A stretch of 64,000 nucleotides of DNA, from the NCBI RefSeq assembly GCF_023159225.1, contig NC_063161.1, forward strand, positions 125,402,958 through 125,466,957, written 5' to 3'. This document shows, piece by piece, positions 23,061 through 34,669 of the stretch (positions within the stretch are counted from its first letter, which is position 1; the number at the start of each line of letters is the position of its first letter). Under the pieces are notes generated by a model, which was not told where the DNA came from, did not search any database, and saw nothing but the letters and a program-made list of their open reading frames with translations. Source of the stretch: Perognathus longimembris pacificus (lineage: Eukaryota > Chordata > Mammalia > Rodentia > Heteromyidae). A program made the translations under genes and the position numbers.

Positions 23061-23122
<62 letters not shown>
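23061..23122 (+). repeat. (AC)31 microsatellite inside the CpG island
   Basis: An uninterrupted AC run of about 62 bp. Read on the minus strand it is (GT)31, a Z-DNA-prone tract within the presumed MOB3B promoter. Confidence 0.95.
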
Positions 23123-23125
<3 letters not shown>

Positions 23126-23904
23126 CCTGCCGGGACGCACTTTGTAAAAGTTTGTCTTCCCGCCACCGCAGCCCAGCGCGCAACTCTACCGGCGTCCAAC
23201 TGCGACTCCAGATGGGGATTCGGAGTCAGATCTGCACCCTGCAAAGGAGGACTTTCATTGCTGTCGCTTTTTAAAAGAAAAAAAAAATCAAGGCCACAAA
23301 ACTGGATCCCCGTTCCCGCCCCAAGAAGTGCGCACCCCAAGAAGCCAGCCGGGTGCCGAAGCGCAGACATGAAGTCTAAACTCGACTTCCAAACCTCAAA
23401 AGCTTGGCGTGGGGAACGGGGACCCCGTGCAGGGAGCGGAGGTCTCCCACCTCTCGCTTCTCCGGCAAAGCACCCGCCCCAGATGCGCCCCGCACTACAG
23501 CCCGCCTGCGCAATCTGGAGTGAGGATCTACGGAGTCCCGCCGCCTCACCTCGATAGCCTCAGGTTCTTACGGTGGACTACGTCAGTCTAAGGGCCCTGC
23601 TGGCTCCCTTGGCCCGATCATCTGCGGCAGGAGCGAGGAAAAAAACGGGCTGAGGAGCCCCAGATGATGGGATGACGCCTGCCGATCTACGCGAGGGGCT
23701 TTCTGGCCAGGGCGCGCCGCTCCTGCAGCTCCAAAGCAACCTCCACAGGCACCCGGCAGCGCGGCGCGGCCCGGCCCGGCCCGCCAGCGCTCCAGGGCTG
23801 CTCCCGGGCGCCGGGAAGGGGGGCCCCTGGCGGCCGGCCGAGGAAACGCAGCTACATGGAGGGAGGGGCAGGGCGGGGGAGGGAGGGATCCAGTTCAATG
23901 TTCT

Positions 23905-24490
23905 GCGGGATCCTCTTCCTTCCTGAAAGGTCTCTACATTGGCCGAAAAGACACTGCCTCTGTGGCCACAGCAGCAAGAAAGAGGTTGGATTCGAAGGGC
24001 GTTGTTCTGGTCCCACTAAAGCCACTTCCAAGTCACCCAGAGAAGGGCAAATGGGCTGCCTGATAACAGAACATTAAATAATCGGAAAACAAACAGATTG
24101 ACTAGTTAATAAACTGGGATTCATGGAACTTCAACTTTGAGGCATAATCCACAACCCTCTACTTTGTACTTGCATGATTTGGATCTACTTAATGATTTTT
24201 CAGGCCTCAATTATATTCTTAGGTAAACTGGAGGGACCAGTATCCACCCCGCACAGTAGCTGTTTAGGGGTAAGCAAACTAATGACAGGAAATACTCCAT
24301 GGTGAAAGTCTTCACATATAAGATTCATTGTCTTCCTGAGAGGAAGAACTGGAGCTTCTATTTCTTTTTATTCCTCTTAATATCATAATATAAACCGAGG
24401 AAATATTGTCTACATGTTTTCTGTTGCACTTTAAATAGAACAAGGAGAAACTATCAAGCATTTATCAAGGAGGAATTGGGCTATATACTC
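23905..24490. other. Intergenic DNA between MOB3B and C9orf72
   Basis: GC content falls off beyond the island. No feature recognised. Confidence 0.4.
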
Positions 24491-24494
24491 AAAT

Positions 24495-24713
24495 ATCCAG
24501 GGCCTGATGCTCTCACTTGGCTTTCTTGCTGATGGCTGGTACTCTTCCATTTGAGCTAAGCCTCCAGTCTGGCAGTTTGCTAGCTCATTGGCGATGGAGT
24601 TTCATAGACACTTCTGTCTTGGCAGAACTATAGCTGGCTTTAAACTATGATCCTCTAGGTCTCAGCATCCTGAGTAGCTGGAATTATAGGAGTGAGCCAC
24701 TAGCACTGGGCTA
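24495..24713 (-). mobile_element. Long SINE with 7SL-like head and tRNA-like tail
   Basis: Minus-strand copy; CCTGAGTAGCTGGAATTATAGG is the head and ACTCTTCCATTTGAGCTAAG the tail. Confidence 0.8.
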
Positions 24714-24714
24714 A

Positions 24715-25520
24715 ATTTTATATACATATACCTCCCTTCTATGTCTCATTTCTCACTAGCTGTCCCTTTGCAAATGCCTCTCTGTCCAGTATTCCCTTTA
24801 TGACTATAAGAAATACCAAGGAAACAACTACCACAGGCCATTACTACTTGTGCCTTTTGCCTGAATAGTCTCTCTAATTGTTTAACTACTTTCTTAATTT
24901 CTTCAGCCAAGTGCTCACATTCACCAAAGCTCTCCCCTTTCAATTCTACTTAAAAGCACAATCATCTTTTCAGTCTGAGAAGATCCTCATTCCAGTGTCT
25001 TTGCTCCAATTTTTTTGTACATAGAATATGTTGTCATTTGATACACTATATATTTTACTTAACTTAAAAAAGTCATAAATTCTGTGGCTTCAAACAATAT
25101 AAATTTATTGTCTATACTTCCAGAATGGATAGCAACACAGTTATCATTGGTATAAAACCAAGGCCTCATCAGGGCTGCACTCCTATAGGAGAGAATCCAT
25201 TTTCTTGTTTTTAATCAGCTTCTTAGAGGCCCCTGCATTCCTTGACCTGTAGTACCCTTTCTCTCTCTTTTTTAAAGTAAAAAACAAAAGGTAGATTCCT
25301 CTTATTGCATCACTGTGATCTCTCTGCCTTCTTCCACTGATTACATCCAGCCAGCCCAGGTTTAGCTCTGCCTAGGTCAGCTCATTAGTAAACAATTCTA
25401 TCTCAATCTAATTCCTCTTCACCTAGGAATGTAAAGTATTCACAGGTTATAGACATATGTTACATCATCGTTGGTCTCATTCATTGCTCTATCCCTAGAT
25501 TAGATCAATGTGTACATTGT
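24715..25520. other. Intergenic DNA
   Basis: No feature recognised. Confidence 0.35.
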
Positions 25521-25524
25521 TGAT

Positions 25525-25859
25525 ACGGAGGACTGTATTGTATTCCCTTAAATTTTTATGTGGTGAAACTCTAACTGCCTTGCGATGGCGTTTGGAGATG
25601 AAGCTTTTAGGGGAGAGAGTAATTAGAGCTGGCTGAGGTCATGAGGATTGGTAAAAACCTCTTTGTGGAAGTAGTAGCAGCAGTGGAAGAAGACGAAGAT
25701 AAAAAGAGAGAGGGACAAGAGGGAGAAAGAAAGGAAAACAAGATAGAAGAAAAGGATATAAGGGGGGAAAGGAAAGAGTAAAAACTGGGACAAGAGAGTG
25801 CTTTGTCCACACATCTAGAAGACAGCTATCTGCAAACCAGGAAGAGAGTGCTTACTATG
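25525..25859 (+). mobile_element. MLT1-type (ERVL-MaLR) LTR, left part
   Basis: Follows the MLT1 order: GTATTCCCTTAAATTTTTATG, AACTCTAACTGCC, GAGGTCATGAGGATTGG, purine-rich middle, CTATCTGCAAACCAGGAAG. It is split by a SINE and resumes at 26100. Confidence 0.7.
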
Positions 25860-26098
25860 AACCACTTTGTTGCCTTATGCCTATAATCCTACCAAATTAG
25901 AAGGAATGAAGGTAGTTCTAAGAAAACAGCCTGAGCAGAAAGGTCTGTAAGACTCCATCTCTGAAATAATCAGCAAAAGTAGGGCTAGAGGTGTGGTTTC
26001 AAGTGACAGAATGCCAGCTATGCAAACATGAGCCCCTGAGTTCAAACCTTAGTACTATCAAAAACAAAACAAATGAAAAAGCAAACAAACAAACAAAA
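25860..26098 (+). mobile_element. Long SINE inserted in the MLT1 LTR
   Basis: Head TTATGCCTATAATCCTACC, tail GAGTTCAAACCTTAGTACTA, and a CAAA-rich end. Confidence 0.75.
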
Positions 26099-26099
26099 A

Positions 26100-26166
26100 G
26101 AAAACTGTTGTTTAGGTCATATAGTCTATGGTATTTTCTTATCTTAGCCTGTGCAGACTAATATAA
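26100..26166 (+). mobile_element. MLT1-type LTR, right end
   Basis: TTGTTTAGGTCATATAGTC, TATGGTATTTTCTTAT and GCAGACTAATATAATA are the classic MLT1 3' terminus. Confidence 0.7.
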
Positions 26167-26264
26167 TACTCAATAAATAGTTATTTAATTATTCAATGGA
26201 GAGAGCTCACTGTAGACATTGCAACAAGTGTCTAAAACATAAGTTGTGCTGTTTTTTTTTAGAG

Positions 26265-26380
26265 AGAATCTCATTTAATTTTCACAAGATCCCTGTGTGG
26301 TAGGAACAGGTAAGTACAGAAAGTGCACAGGCCAGAAAGCGGAAGTAGTTTTCCCAAAGTCTTGCATCCAGCTTTGAACT
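26265..26380 (+). mobile_element. MIR-like relic
   Basis: TCATTTAATTTTCACAAGATCC and the CAAAGTCTTGC block fit MIR text. Confidence 0.5.
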
Positions 26381-26384
26381 TGGT

Positions 26385-27590
26385 CATGTGACTTGTCACA
26401 GCTATAACCCGAATATTCCCCTGCCACTATTATGTGGTAATAGGGAATCTTGGGTCTTGCCCTCAAGATGTTTGAAATCTGGTAAAATGTCAGGAAAACT
26501 ACAAAGAGCAATATTACAAAGAAGACTATGGGACACCATAAATTTCTATGGGACATAGATACAGGAAATGTTAAATCTGATCTGCAACAATTGGGGAGAG
26601 TTTAGTAAAAGGTTCAGTATTTGCAATGACCTCCAAAATGGTAGTCAGACTTGGAATTTAAGTACAAAGGTCACTTAGGACAGAGTGAACCACAGGAGAA
26701 AAAAAAATACTGAAAATTGCGGAGGCAGGGTGGGGGGGGGATTTGTTCTGGAAACCAAAATTAATTTAGGTCCTTTGAGGACTGGATGTGTAGTTAGATG
26801 ATAAGAGCTGGGATCCCAAATAGTAGGCTGAAGATCAAAGGAAATTTAATTACTTTTGTTAGCAATTATTAATGGAGAAAAATTACCTGAAGCAACTGCC
26901 AAAGTAATGTCTAAAGCTGTAACTCCAAAGACAACAAGTAAAAAAACAAACTTGGTGGGTAAAATATTTTAGAAGAATGAGAGCTCTGTCATTATAAAAG
27001 GGCAATTAGAGCCTGTAATTCTGGGTCCAGAGCACAATCTCATTCATCTAAGATTCCTAAGGCTTTCAAAGAGCAGAAATGGGCCTCATAGCAATTGGCC
27101 TATTCCTGACCTATGGGCAAGCACAGTTTTTGCCATTTCTTTTCATTAAGGAATTAACAGGCTGGCATAGCTAAGTAGCCTAGTAAGATTGGGGCATTGC
27201 TTCTAGGTCTAATGGCTGAAAGCACACTGTATGTTTTGATACATAACTGGAAAGGGCCACAAGTATATCACATTGCCAGTTTACATGCTGCTTCAGAGAA
27301 TCCTCTCCTGGAATAACTCTGAGGAATTTGGATGGAGCCCTTCTAAGTTTTAATTGCAGGGAAAGCGAAGGAGCAATTCTGCTGACCTGGAATTGTCAAG
27401 AAACATGGTGATGACATGGTGATTAAGGGGATGACCTTCAGAGTCAGAGGCCCATAGGAGCTGAGTTTACCTTCTTTGAATTATAGGGATCTTATCTTAT
27501 AAAATGGGGTAATAATAAAGGTCATGGCATGGATGAAATCAAGGAGTGCATGCAAGGAAAGCCACCTGTTGTCCTTTTTGGCATGGTTCT
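26385..27590. other. Intergenic DNA
   Basis: No feature recognised. Confidence 0.35.
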
Positions 27591-27592
27591 CG

Positions 27593-27635
<43 letters not shown>
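27593..27635 (+). repeat. (CA)21 microsatellite
   Basis: Perfect dinucleotide run. Confidence 0.95.
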
Positions 27636-27636
<1 letters not shown>

Positions 27637-28056
27637 CCCCTCCTCCATGATGGTAAGAGGACTTAGCACAGGCTACAGTTCTGCAGAATCAGAAGCTTTG
27701 CCGTCTCTTGGAATATCATCTTCTCGGATGGGGAACACAATTTCCAAGCAGTTTATTATTGAATGAATGACATGCACATTTCTCATCTAAGTCATTGCAA
27801 ATATATTTTCTTCAACATTTTCAGTTTTACATTTCATACATTTCCTATAAGAGAAAATCTATACTGGTCTTCAATGGGTTGTGAACGAAATTCCAAAAAG
27901 ATTCTGTTACCAAACCACTTCCTTACAGCCTCTCCCCTGAGAGGGTACCAAAAGAGCAAAAGAATACGGAAAGACATCACCATGGCAACATGACAGCAGT
28001 AAGATGGCAGTGGAATAAAAGTGGAGAAGAATGTTTGCCTAATCGCCAATGAGCAC

Positions 28057-28102
28057 AGGCCCATAGACCCACATTCTGAAGGCCCATAGACCCACATTCT
28101 GA
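28057..28102 (+). repeat. Perfect tandem duplication, 2 x 23 bp
   Basis: Unit AGGCCCATAGACCCACATTC plus TGA occurs twice without a mismatch. Confidence 0.95.
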
Positions 28103-28313
28103 CTGCCTAGGGCTGCCGTGCTATGAGTTTCATTGCCACTCAGCAGTAAGAGACTAATCTTCCATTTTCCTGAATCTTATTTTCTAATGTCATTGTGCTA
28201 AGAAATGTGCTAATTACAATTATTACAGGTGGTCTACTAATAAATGCAGGTATCTCAGAGTCCTTCCTTTCATCCCAATCAAGGAGAATTCAGCCATCAA
28301 AATGAGTACTTAA

Positions 28314-28504
28314 GGGGCTGGAAATGTGGCCTAGCAGTAGAGTACTTGTCTAGCATACATGAAGCCCTGGGTTTGATTCCTCAGCACCACATATAGAGAA
28401 AAAGCCATAAGTGGCCCTCTGGCTCAAGTGGTAGAGTGCTAGCCTTGAGCAAAAAGCAGCCAAGGACAGTGTTAAGGCTTTGAGTTTAAGTCCAGGACTG
28501 GCAA

Positions 28505-28520
<16 letters not shown>
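28314..28520 (+). mobile_element. ID-like dimeric SINE
   Basis: Both halves and a long A-tail. Confidence 0.9.
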
Positions 28521-28536
<16 letters not shown>

Positions 28537-28869
28537 ATAGTATCTACAGATCTTCAATAGTGAGGCGTACTTTGTGATTTGGTTTGCAAGACTGTGTGTG
28601 ACTGATGGTAGGAATCAAGAGATTGTCCCAATATTTTATGGAAGCAACCATGATTCCAGAATTTATGTTCTGAATATAAATAAAATGGATAAATCTGCAT
28701 GCCTCCTCCTAAACACTGAAGTGAAGGCAATTCAGAAGGAGGCCAAATAGCAATTTCCTATCATGACAAGATTTATACATTACCTTAATGCATGTTTTCT
28801 GCCAGCTTAATTCTTACCATTTCATACAATGACACTGGATGTCTGCAGTAATTTCCTCTGGCCTCTGAA

Positions 28870-29573
28870 TTATTTCAATCACTTTTACAGAAGTGGAACA
28901 GAGGAATATAAAGGTCAGGGTTGGTTCTATGCCTCTATTAGAAAGAACAACACTGCCCCATTTGTAAGGAAATGGAAGGACTTGGAAAAAATCATACTAG
29001 GTGAAGTGAGCCAGACCCAAAGAAACATGGACACTATGGTTTCACTCATGGGGAATAATTAGTACATGTTTAGGTTAGACATAGCAGAAGATCACAATAG
29101 CCCAATAGCTATACTGTATGAACATATAAGGTGATGCTAACTGAAATGAACTCTACATTATGGAAACAAGTGGTATATCATGGTTGTAATTATTTTCAAC
29201 ATGCCATGTGAAACAGTACCCTTTTTTACTTTTTTTTTTCCTCTCATATTCCCTTCTGTGGTTTTACTCCTGCTTTACTGTATCTGATCTTAGTACCCCG
29301 GATACTCTATATACATGTATTAGAACTAGGGAAGAGAAAGGGAATACCAAAATCGAGAGACAAAGGATAAAAAGACAAACCATTCCAAAAGCAATACTTA
29401 CAAAACCATTTGGTATAAATAACTGTACAACTCATGATGGGGGGAAAGGGAGAGGGGAGGCAGGGAAAAAATGAGGGAGGAGGTAACAAGTTGGATAAAA
29501 CATGTACTCACTGCCTTACATATGAAACTGTAACCCTTCTGTACTTTACTTTGACAATAAAGAAAAAAAAAAG
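28870..29573 (+). mobile_element. L1 3' end (end of ORF2 and 3' UTR)
   Basis: TTGTAAGGAAATGGAAGGAC, GGTGAAGTGAGCCAGACCCA and TTTCACTCATGGGGAATAAT follow the usual L1 3'-terminal order. It ends with a G-rich tract, TTTGACAATAAAG and an A-tail. Confidence 0.8.
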
Positions 29574-29574
29574 A

Positions 29575-30605
29575 AAGATCAGGGTTGGAAGCTGGAACCA
29601 ACACTGACACTGTTTACAACTGGTTAGTGACCACTGTACAAGATAGTACAGCATGGAATCATAAGGGGTAATTATCTACCTTCCGTTATTTAGATATAGA
29701 GTGGATGTTCTTCGAGTATTTAAAAAAATTAACAGTATTGTAGAGACTGGTGCTCTTTGCTCCTTCTCTTAGGATCCCTTTTTATTGTTCATAGCAACTT
29801 AGTGCTCCCACTTGACTATTTTCCTACTAGACTCTGGTTTTTCTTTAAAGAATGTGAATCTACTGTGTGTCTTTTCTCAAGGCATCAGCCTGAAGTTTTT
29901 GGTCTGGTTTAACATAATCCACTGTTGGTACCGCCCTCCCCCCCCCACACCCTGTCTGCCTCAGTTGTTGAATAAAGGGGAGGAGTTTATTCACCACGTC
30001 ACATGTTGGCTTAGATAAAAGCCAAGGACAGTTAGTTGCCAGGAGAACCAGACTCTAAATTAGTTGCATCTAAAGATATTTTAGCTTGGGCCCCCTAAAT
30101 TCAATTCTGGAGGGAGACTTTCATGCCATTCACAAATGGAACAATGAGATTATTTGTGTGCTCAATGGCTTGGGAAGTTGTGCTCTCAAAGCAATTAATA
30201 CAGAAAAGATGGAGAAGTTAAACTGCCATAAATGTTTCTAAGTTGAAATAGTCTCCATTTGCCTTTAAACAGGAAAACAGGGGAAGGGGAAGGTCTCTGT
30301 AGACTTTCTCCATTTAATAGACATAGCCTTACTGCTTTTACTGCTTACTGTTATGGATGAGCACTACCTTCATCAATACTGTCATTAACCCCTAGCCACC
30401 TGGCAGGACAAGCAAAGATTAGAAGCCCTTTTATCTCTTTAATCCACCTTGAACATGGATGAGAAAGAAACAAAGAGAGTAAAGTTTTCCACTGTCAGAC
30501 TAAAAGGAAGTACTGACTTCTGCCCTCTTAGCCTAAAGACAAATATATAAAAAATAAAATGTCCCTTTTACATTATAATTATGGCAAGCAAAAAAAGTGA
30601 GAGTA
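29575..30605. other. Intergenic DNA
   Basis: No feature recognised apart from short C runs. Confidence 0.35.
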
Positions 30606-30639
30606 TCCCCGCCACCCCCCCCCCCCCAGCATTACTTTC

Positions 30640-30849
30640 CCAGGGCTGTAAGCTTAGCTACACCAAGACCTGAGGTCTGAGGATTACAATTCAAAGCTAG
30701 CCTAGAGAAGGAAAGTCCTGGAGACTCTTATCTTCAACGAACCACCAAAAACTGGGAAGTGGAGCTGTGGAAGTGGAGCTGTGGCTAAAGTAGAAGAGCA
30801 CTAGCCTTGTGCAAAAAAAGTTCAGCTAAGGCCCTGAATTCAAGTCCCA

Positions 30850-30851
<2 letters not shown>
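30640..30851 (+). mobile_element. Long SINE with internal 14-bp tandem duplication
   Basis: Head, middle and tail present. GAAGTGGAGCTGTG is repeated in tandem at 30756-30783. A 13-base poly-C tract precedes the element at about 30614-30627. Confidence 0.85.

Positions 30852-30893
<42 letters not shown>
30852..30893 (+). repeat. (AC)21 microsatellite grown from a SINE end
   Basis: Starts directly after CAAGTCCCAGG, the 3' end of the SINE tail. Confidence 0.95.
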
Positions 30894-30895
<2 letters not shown>

Positions 30896-31294
30896 ATATA
30901 ATTTGTTTCAACCTACCTAGGCTCTAGCTCTTCTACAGCCTCCAGCTCTTCTACCTACTCCAGCTCCTAGTTTCTCAAGATTCCAATTAGATTTGATGCC
31001 CTGTTCAATATTAATTTCCTCTTAAGAATCTACTTCACCATTTGGAATTTCCCTTGTGTTGAATAATTACTGAATTTCAAAATGGCTTCTGGCCAGCATC
31101 AACTGTGATACTATTTCATGTCCAGTAATATGAAAGAGATTTGTCTTGAGTACTTAACAGCCTAAGTAATACTTTTTTGAGGGAGAGAAAAAGGTTTCAG
31201 AGAAGATATTTGGGGAAAAAATTCAGTTAATACTTTTTCTCAAATTTTTCTGCCTTTTAAACAAAGTCTTTATAGAGAAGAATCAATAACTTCC

Positions 31295-31388
31295 CTCCAG
31301 ATGGAAGTGTGGTTCCAAGTGGAAGAGCACCTGCCTAGCAAGCTCAATGCTTTGAGTTCAAACCCTAATACTGCCAGAAAAAGAAAAT
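31295..31388 (+). mobile_element. Old tRNA-like SINE relic
   Basis: GTGTGGTTCCAAGTGGAAGAG and GAGTTCAAACCCTAATACTG are A- and B-box-like. Confidence 0.55.
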
Positions 31389-31510
31389 TTACTTCCATTT
31401 TTCCTCTTTATTTCTTCTCCCCTTCCCCCCCTCCCCCCCCCCCTCCGCTTCCTATCTTTGATATCTTGCTCCAAGGAGAACTTGACAGCTAGGTAATTCA
31501 TCAAGATTTC

Positions 31511-31840
31511 TGTAATGGGGTCAGAGGGAGGAGATTCCCCATCCCTCCAAGAGTCCACCACTCAGAGACAGTGTCAAGTAAGATGGGTTTATTGGGAAAG
31601 CAAAAGGCAAACTGAGCAGCCTGGTCATGGCCCAGACTCAGGAGCTGAAACTAAGACTGTAAAAAGCAGGCTGGCCGGCCAGGGCTGCAGACCAGACTTG
31701 GGAGCTGGAACCCGCACCCCTGGCCATGTTCGGGGTCGGGTTATAAAGACAAACACCACATGATCAGGCCTGCCATACTTACAGAGCATGCCAGGTCACA
31801 TGCAGATGGCCAATGGAGTTACAGTCTTCCTCATAGTATC
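31511..31840 (-). mobile_element. Probable ERV LTR, minus orientation
   Basis: On the minus strand a TATA box CTTTATAA (31741-31748) is followed about 150 nt later by AATAAA (31588-31593) and a U5-like end, the order of an LTR. The lower end begins TGTAATGGGG; the other end is unclear and no target duplication was found. Family not assigned. Confidence 0.5.
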
Positions 31841-31842
31841 TG

Positions 31843-31904
31843 GAAGTGGCACTGTGGCTCAAGAGGTAGAGTGCTAGCCTTGAGCAAAAGAAGCTCAGGG
31901 ACTG
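31843..31904 (+). mobile_element. SINE tail fragment
   Basis: GGAAGTGGCACTGTGGCTCAAG then a tail of AAGCTCAGGGACTGAG type, running into a GGGA-rich repeat. Confidence 0.65.
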
Positions 31905-31990
31905 AGATTGGGAAGAAGGAAGGGAGGGAGGGAAGGAGGGAGGGAGGAAGGGAGGGAGGGAGGGAGGGAGGGAGGGAGGGAGGGAGGAAA
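31905..31990 (+). repeat. (GGGA/GGAA)n purine repeat
   Basis: Tetranucleotide purine tract grown at the end of a SINE tail fragment. Confidence 0.9.
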
Positions 31991-31991
31991 G

Positions 31992-32695
31992 AGTTGTCCA
32001 CTATCTCAAATCCCCAAGAAGAAAGAAGCCCAGCCACCTGTTGGGGTCTTGCAGCTTACTAATGGCATGGGACCTAGATTTTCTGGCACAGGATCCAGGT
32101 ATTTTTCTTGGATCTGGAGTGTTTTTTTTACTGTTGGTGTTGGCAAATGATCAGGGCAATCTCCTCTTTCTTCCTCCTCTACTCTCCCACTCCAAATTCA
32201 CTTGCCCCTCTTACACCCACCACCATATCCCAGATTGTAGCTCACTGACTCTTCTTAGTTGATGACAGAAATCTGCCATGATCTTTCTTTTTAAAAAAAT
32301 CTTTTCCTCTTAAAAAATTTGTTTACCAGCCATTCTCTTTTATCATACCTGCAATTTCCCCATTCCTTCATTATTGGAAGATCACACCTACATTCATTCC
32401 CTTTACCTTTTTACTTTTACCTCACAAGTAGTTTCACAGGTATTTGTTGAGCCTGTCCTTTATCAGCAAAACTTCTCAGCTGACCTGTGAATTCTTAAGC
32501 AATCCAAATTAATGGTTGTGGTTTTTCATCACTAAATATCATTGTTTCCTGGCTCACAAGCAGATGCTCAATAAGTGTTTGTGAGACTAGAAGGACCTGG
32601 AAGATAACTTAGTACTCATTGAGGTTTGATTAAATATACTTTCGTACAGTCCAACAATAGACACTATGCAGCTTTTAAACATAAGTAAAAATTCA
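31992..32695. other. Intergenic DNA
   Basis: A probable L2 3'-end trace lies at 32510-32590 (GATGCTCAATAAGTGTTTGTG). Nothing else recognised. Confidence 0.35.
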
Positions 32696-32699
32696 GGGA

Positions 32700-32962
32700 A
32701 TAGCCAGGTACTGGTAGCTCATGCCTGTCACACTAGCTACTCAAGAGGCTGAAATCTGAGAATTGTGTCTCAAAGCCAGCTGAAATCTGAGAATTGTAGG
32801 TCAAAGCCAGTGTGAGTATGAAAGTCCCTGAGACTCTTGTCTCCATTTAACCACCAAAAGGCAGGAAATGGAGTTGTGACTCAAGCAGTAGAGGGTTAGC
32901 CTTGAGCACAAAAGCTCAGGGACAGTGTCCAGGCCCTGAGTTCAAGCCCCAGGAGTGACATT
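32700..32962 (+). mobile_element. Long SINE with internal 31-bp tandem duplication
   Basis: The block starting GCTGAAATCTGAGAATTGT is doubled (32748-32778 and 32779-32809, about three mismatches). Head, middle and tail are otherwise complete. Confidence 0.85.
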
Positions 32963-32978
32963 AAAAAAAAAAATCAGA

Positions 32979-33190
32979 GGGGCTGGGGATATAGCCTAGT
33001 GGCAAGAGTGCCTGCCTCAGATACACGAGGCCCTAGGTTCGATTCCCCAGCACCACATATACAGAAAACAGCCAGAAGCGGCGCTGTGGCTCAAGTGGCA
33101 GAGTGCTAGCCTTGAGCGGGAAGAAGAAGCCAGGGACAGTGCTCAGGCCCTGAGTTCAAGGCCCAGGACTGGCCAAAAAAAAACAAAAAA
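32979..33190 (+). mobile_element. ID-like dimeric SINE, young copy
   Basis: Near-consensus dimer inserted at the A-tail of the previous SINE. AAAATCAGA occurs on both sides. Confidence 0.95.
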
Positions 33191-33389
33191 AAAATCAGAG
33201 AGCAGACTTGTATCTGCACATTTTTCTTCATGTACATTATACATCAGTAAAGAAAGCATGCAACAAAGCAGAATTTTCAGCTCAGTTTTTCATAGTTCAA
33301 GAATCTGCACAGTATGGATTCACATAGAAGATTTGGAAGTACCTATGACATGTTGACAGAGGTTTTCCAGGGAAGACCCTAACAGCATG

Positions 33390-33545
33390 TTTATATTTGT
33401 ATATATATGCATATATATGTATATATAATCAATATATACTATATATTACATATATTATGTAATCAATTATGTTATATTATTAGTATTATATTATATATGA
33501 CATATGTTATTGTATATAATCTATATAATATATTATATATGTTTG
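33390..33545. repeat. AT-rich low-complexity tract
   Basis: Nearly pure A/T with many TATA steps. Confidence 0.9.
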
Positions 33546-33549
33546 TATG

Positions 33550-34560
33550 GTTTTTCTTCTATACTTCTATACTGAGAAACTCAATTTTATTTTTGTATAG
33601 TAATACAAGAAAAAAAGGCATGTGAAATATTTTTATTGAATCCAAGACACCTGGAGTGAGCTACCCTGATGAGACATTTCTTATTTTTCTGGGAGGCCTT
33701 TGGAGGGCTCCTAGGGAGAGGGTGACATAGCCAGGCTTTGTGTAACACCACATGAATGTGCTGAGTCCTTCCATTGTTCCCACACAGCATTGTGTTTTGA
33801 AGCTCAGCATGAGGGCATATTCAGCCCCTGGATGGAAATATGTGCTGGCACTGGCAGAAGCTAGCAATGGGATCCTGCCTCCCCAATATGGTTGACTATG
33901 GGAATCAGGGGATGACTCCCATCAACCAAAAGCACTTAGTAGTGGCCTACCTCCCACAACTGCTTCTGTTCATCTGTGTTTTTCCACATCACTCAGCCTC
34001 TCCTCTCATGTTGCCTTAGTGGAGCATGTGGGCCAGCAGGCCAGCTACTCACTCACTTTTTTAGTACAAGCATCCCACTCTAGGTATTACAGTTCCAACA
34101 GAATACAGTACCTTCCAGGCACAATTAGGGTTCAAGAAGCACCAGCTGGAGGTGAGAATTTATACTTAGACCCTGAGATCATTAAATAAGAATGAAATAA
34201 ATTTGAAGCATTCTATGTCTACATCTAAGCCACACCCTGTTCATTACTCCCAAATATGGACAAACCTAGCTATAAGACTGGGATAAGAATATAAGAGAAG
34301 TCGCTAGGGGACACCCAAAGGGAAAGCATTGATGACATTAAAAGTGGAGTTCTTGTGCCCAGTTGTGCCTAAAGAAAGGGTCAACCCTGGGAATTCCAGT
34401 TATAAGAGTCAGCAGTTTCAGTTGTCCTTAAATTAGATTTGGGTTTTTGTCATGTGACCACAGCAAGAGTTTTATAATAGTTAATGATCTACAGGGGAAA
34501 TTTATGAATCACTAAGTGAAGACTTGTTGCTAGATAAAAGGCAGAGGACTGAGCATCTAC
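33550..34560. other. Intergenic DNA
   Basis: No feature recognised. Confidence 0.35.
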
Positions 34561-34564
34561 CATA

Positions 34565-34665
34565 GCCTAGGTAATTGTGCTCTGTATTTTCATATACTTA
34601 CCTCAGGTGGTGGGCATTATCACTCACATTTCAGAGACTAAGAAGCTTGCTCAAGGTCTGTCCTC
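34565..34665 (+). mobile_element. MIR-like relic
   Basis: GGTGGGCATTATCACTCACAT then AGAAGCTTGCTCAAGGTC matches the MIR core order. Confidence 0.6.
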
Positions 34666-34669
34666 ACTT

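Larger units (their letters stand above)
21720..23900. promoter_or_regulatory. MOB3B: CpG island, probable MOB3B promoter and non-coding first exon
   Basis: A 2.2-kb GC- and CpG-rich block in AT-rich DNA, with GC-box-like GGGCGG stretches and C/G runs. From human gene order, MOB3B starts just beyond IFNK and is read leftwards on the minus strand, so this island should hold its promoter and 5' UTR exon. Two minus-strand donor-like sites are visible: GTAAGA read from 23570 and GAG|GTGAGG with the exon ending at 23550. No MOB3B coding sequence is here; in human the coding exons are far downstream. Assignment rests on synteny. Confidence 0.65.

Noticed and set aside
22475..23557. Open frames of 100-238 codons over the CpG island
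   Set aside because: High GC lowers stop frequency and the frames run through the AC array; no family resemblance.
23761..23790. GGCCC/GGGCC tandem text resembling the C9orf72 hexanucleotide repeat
   Set aside because: Only about three units of a 5-bp motif in the MOB3B-side island; not GGGGCC and not in C9orf72 intron 1.
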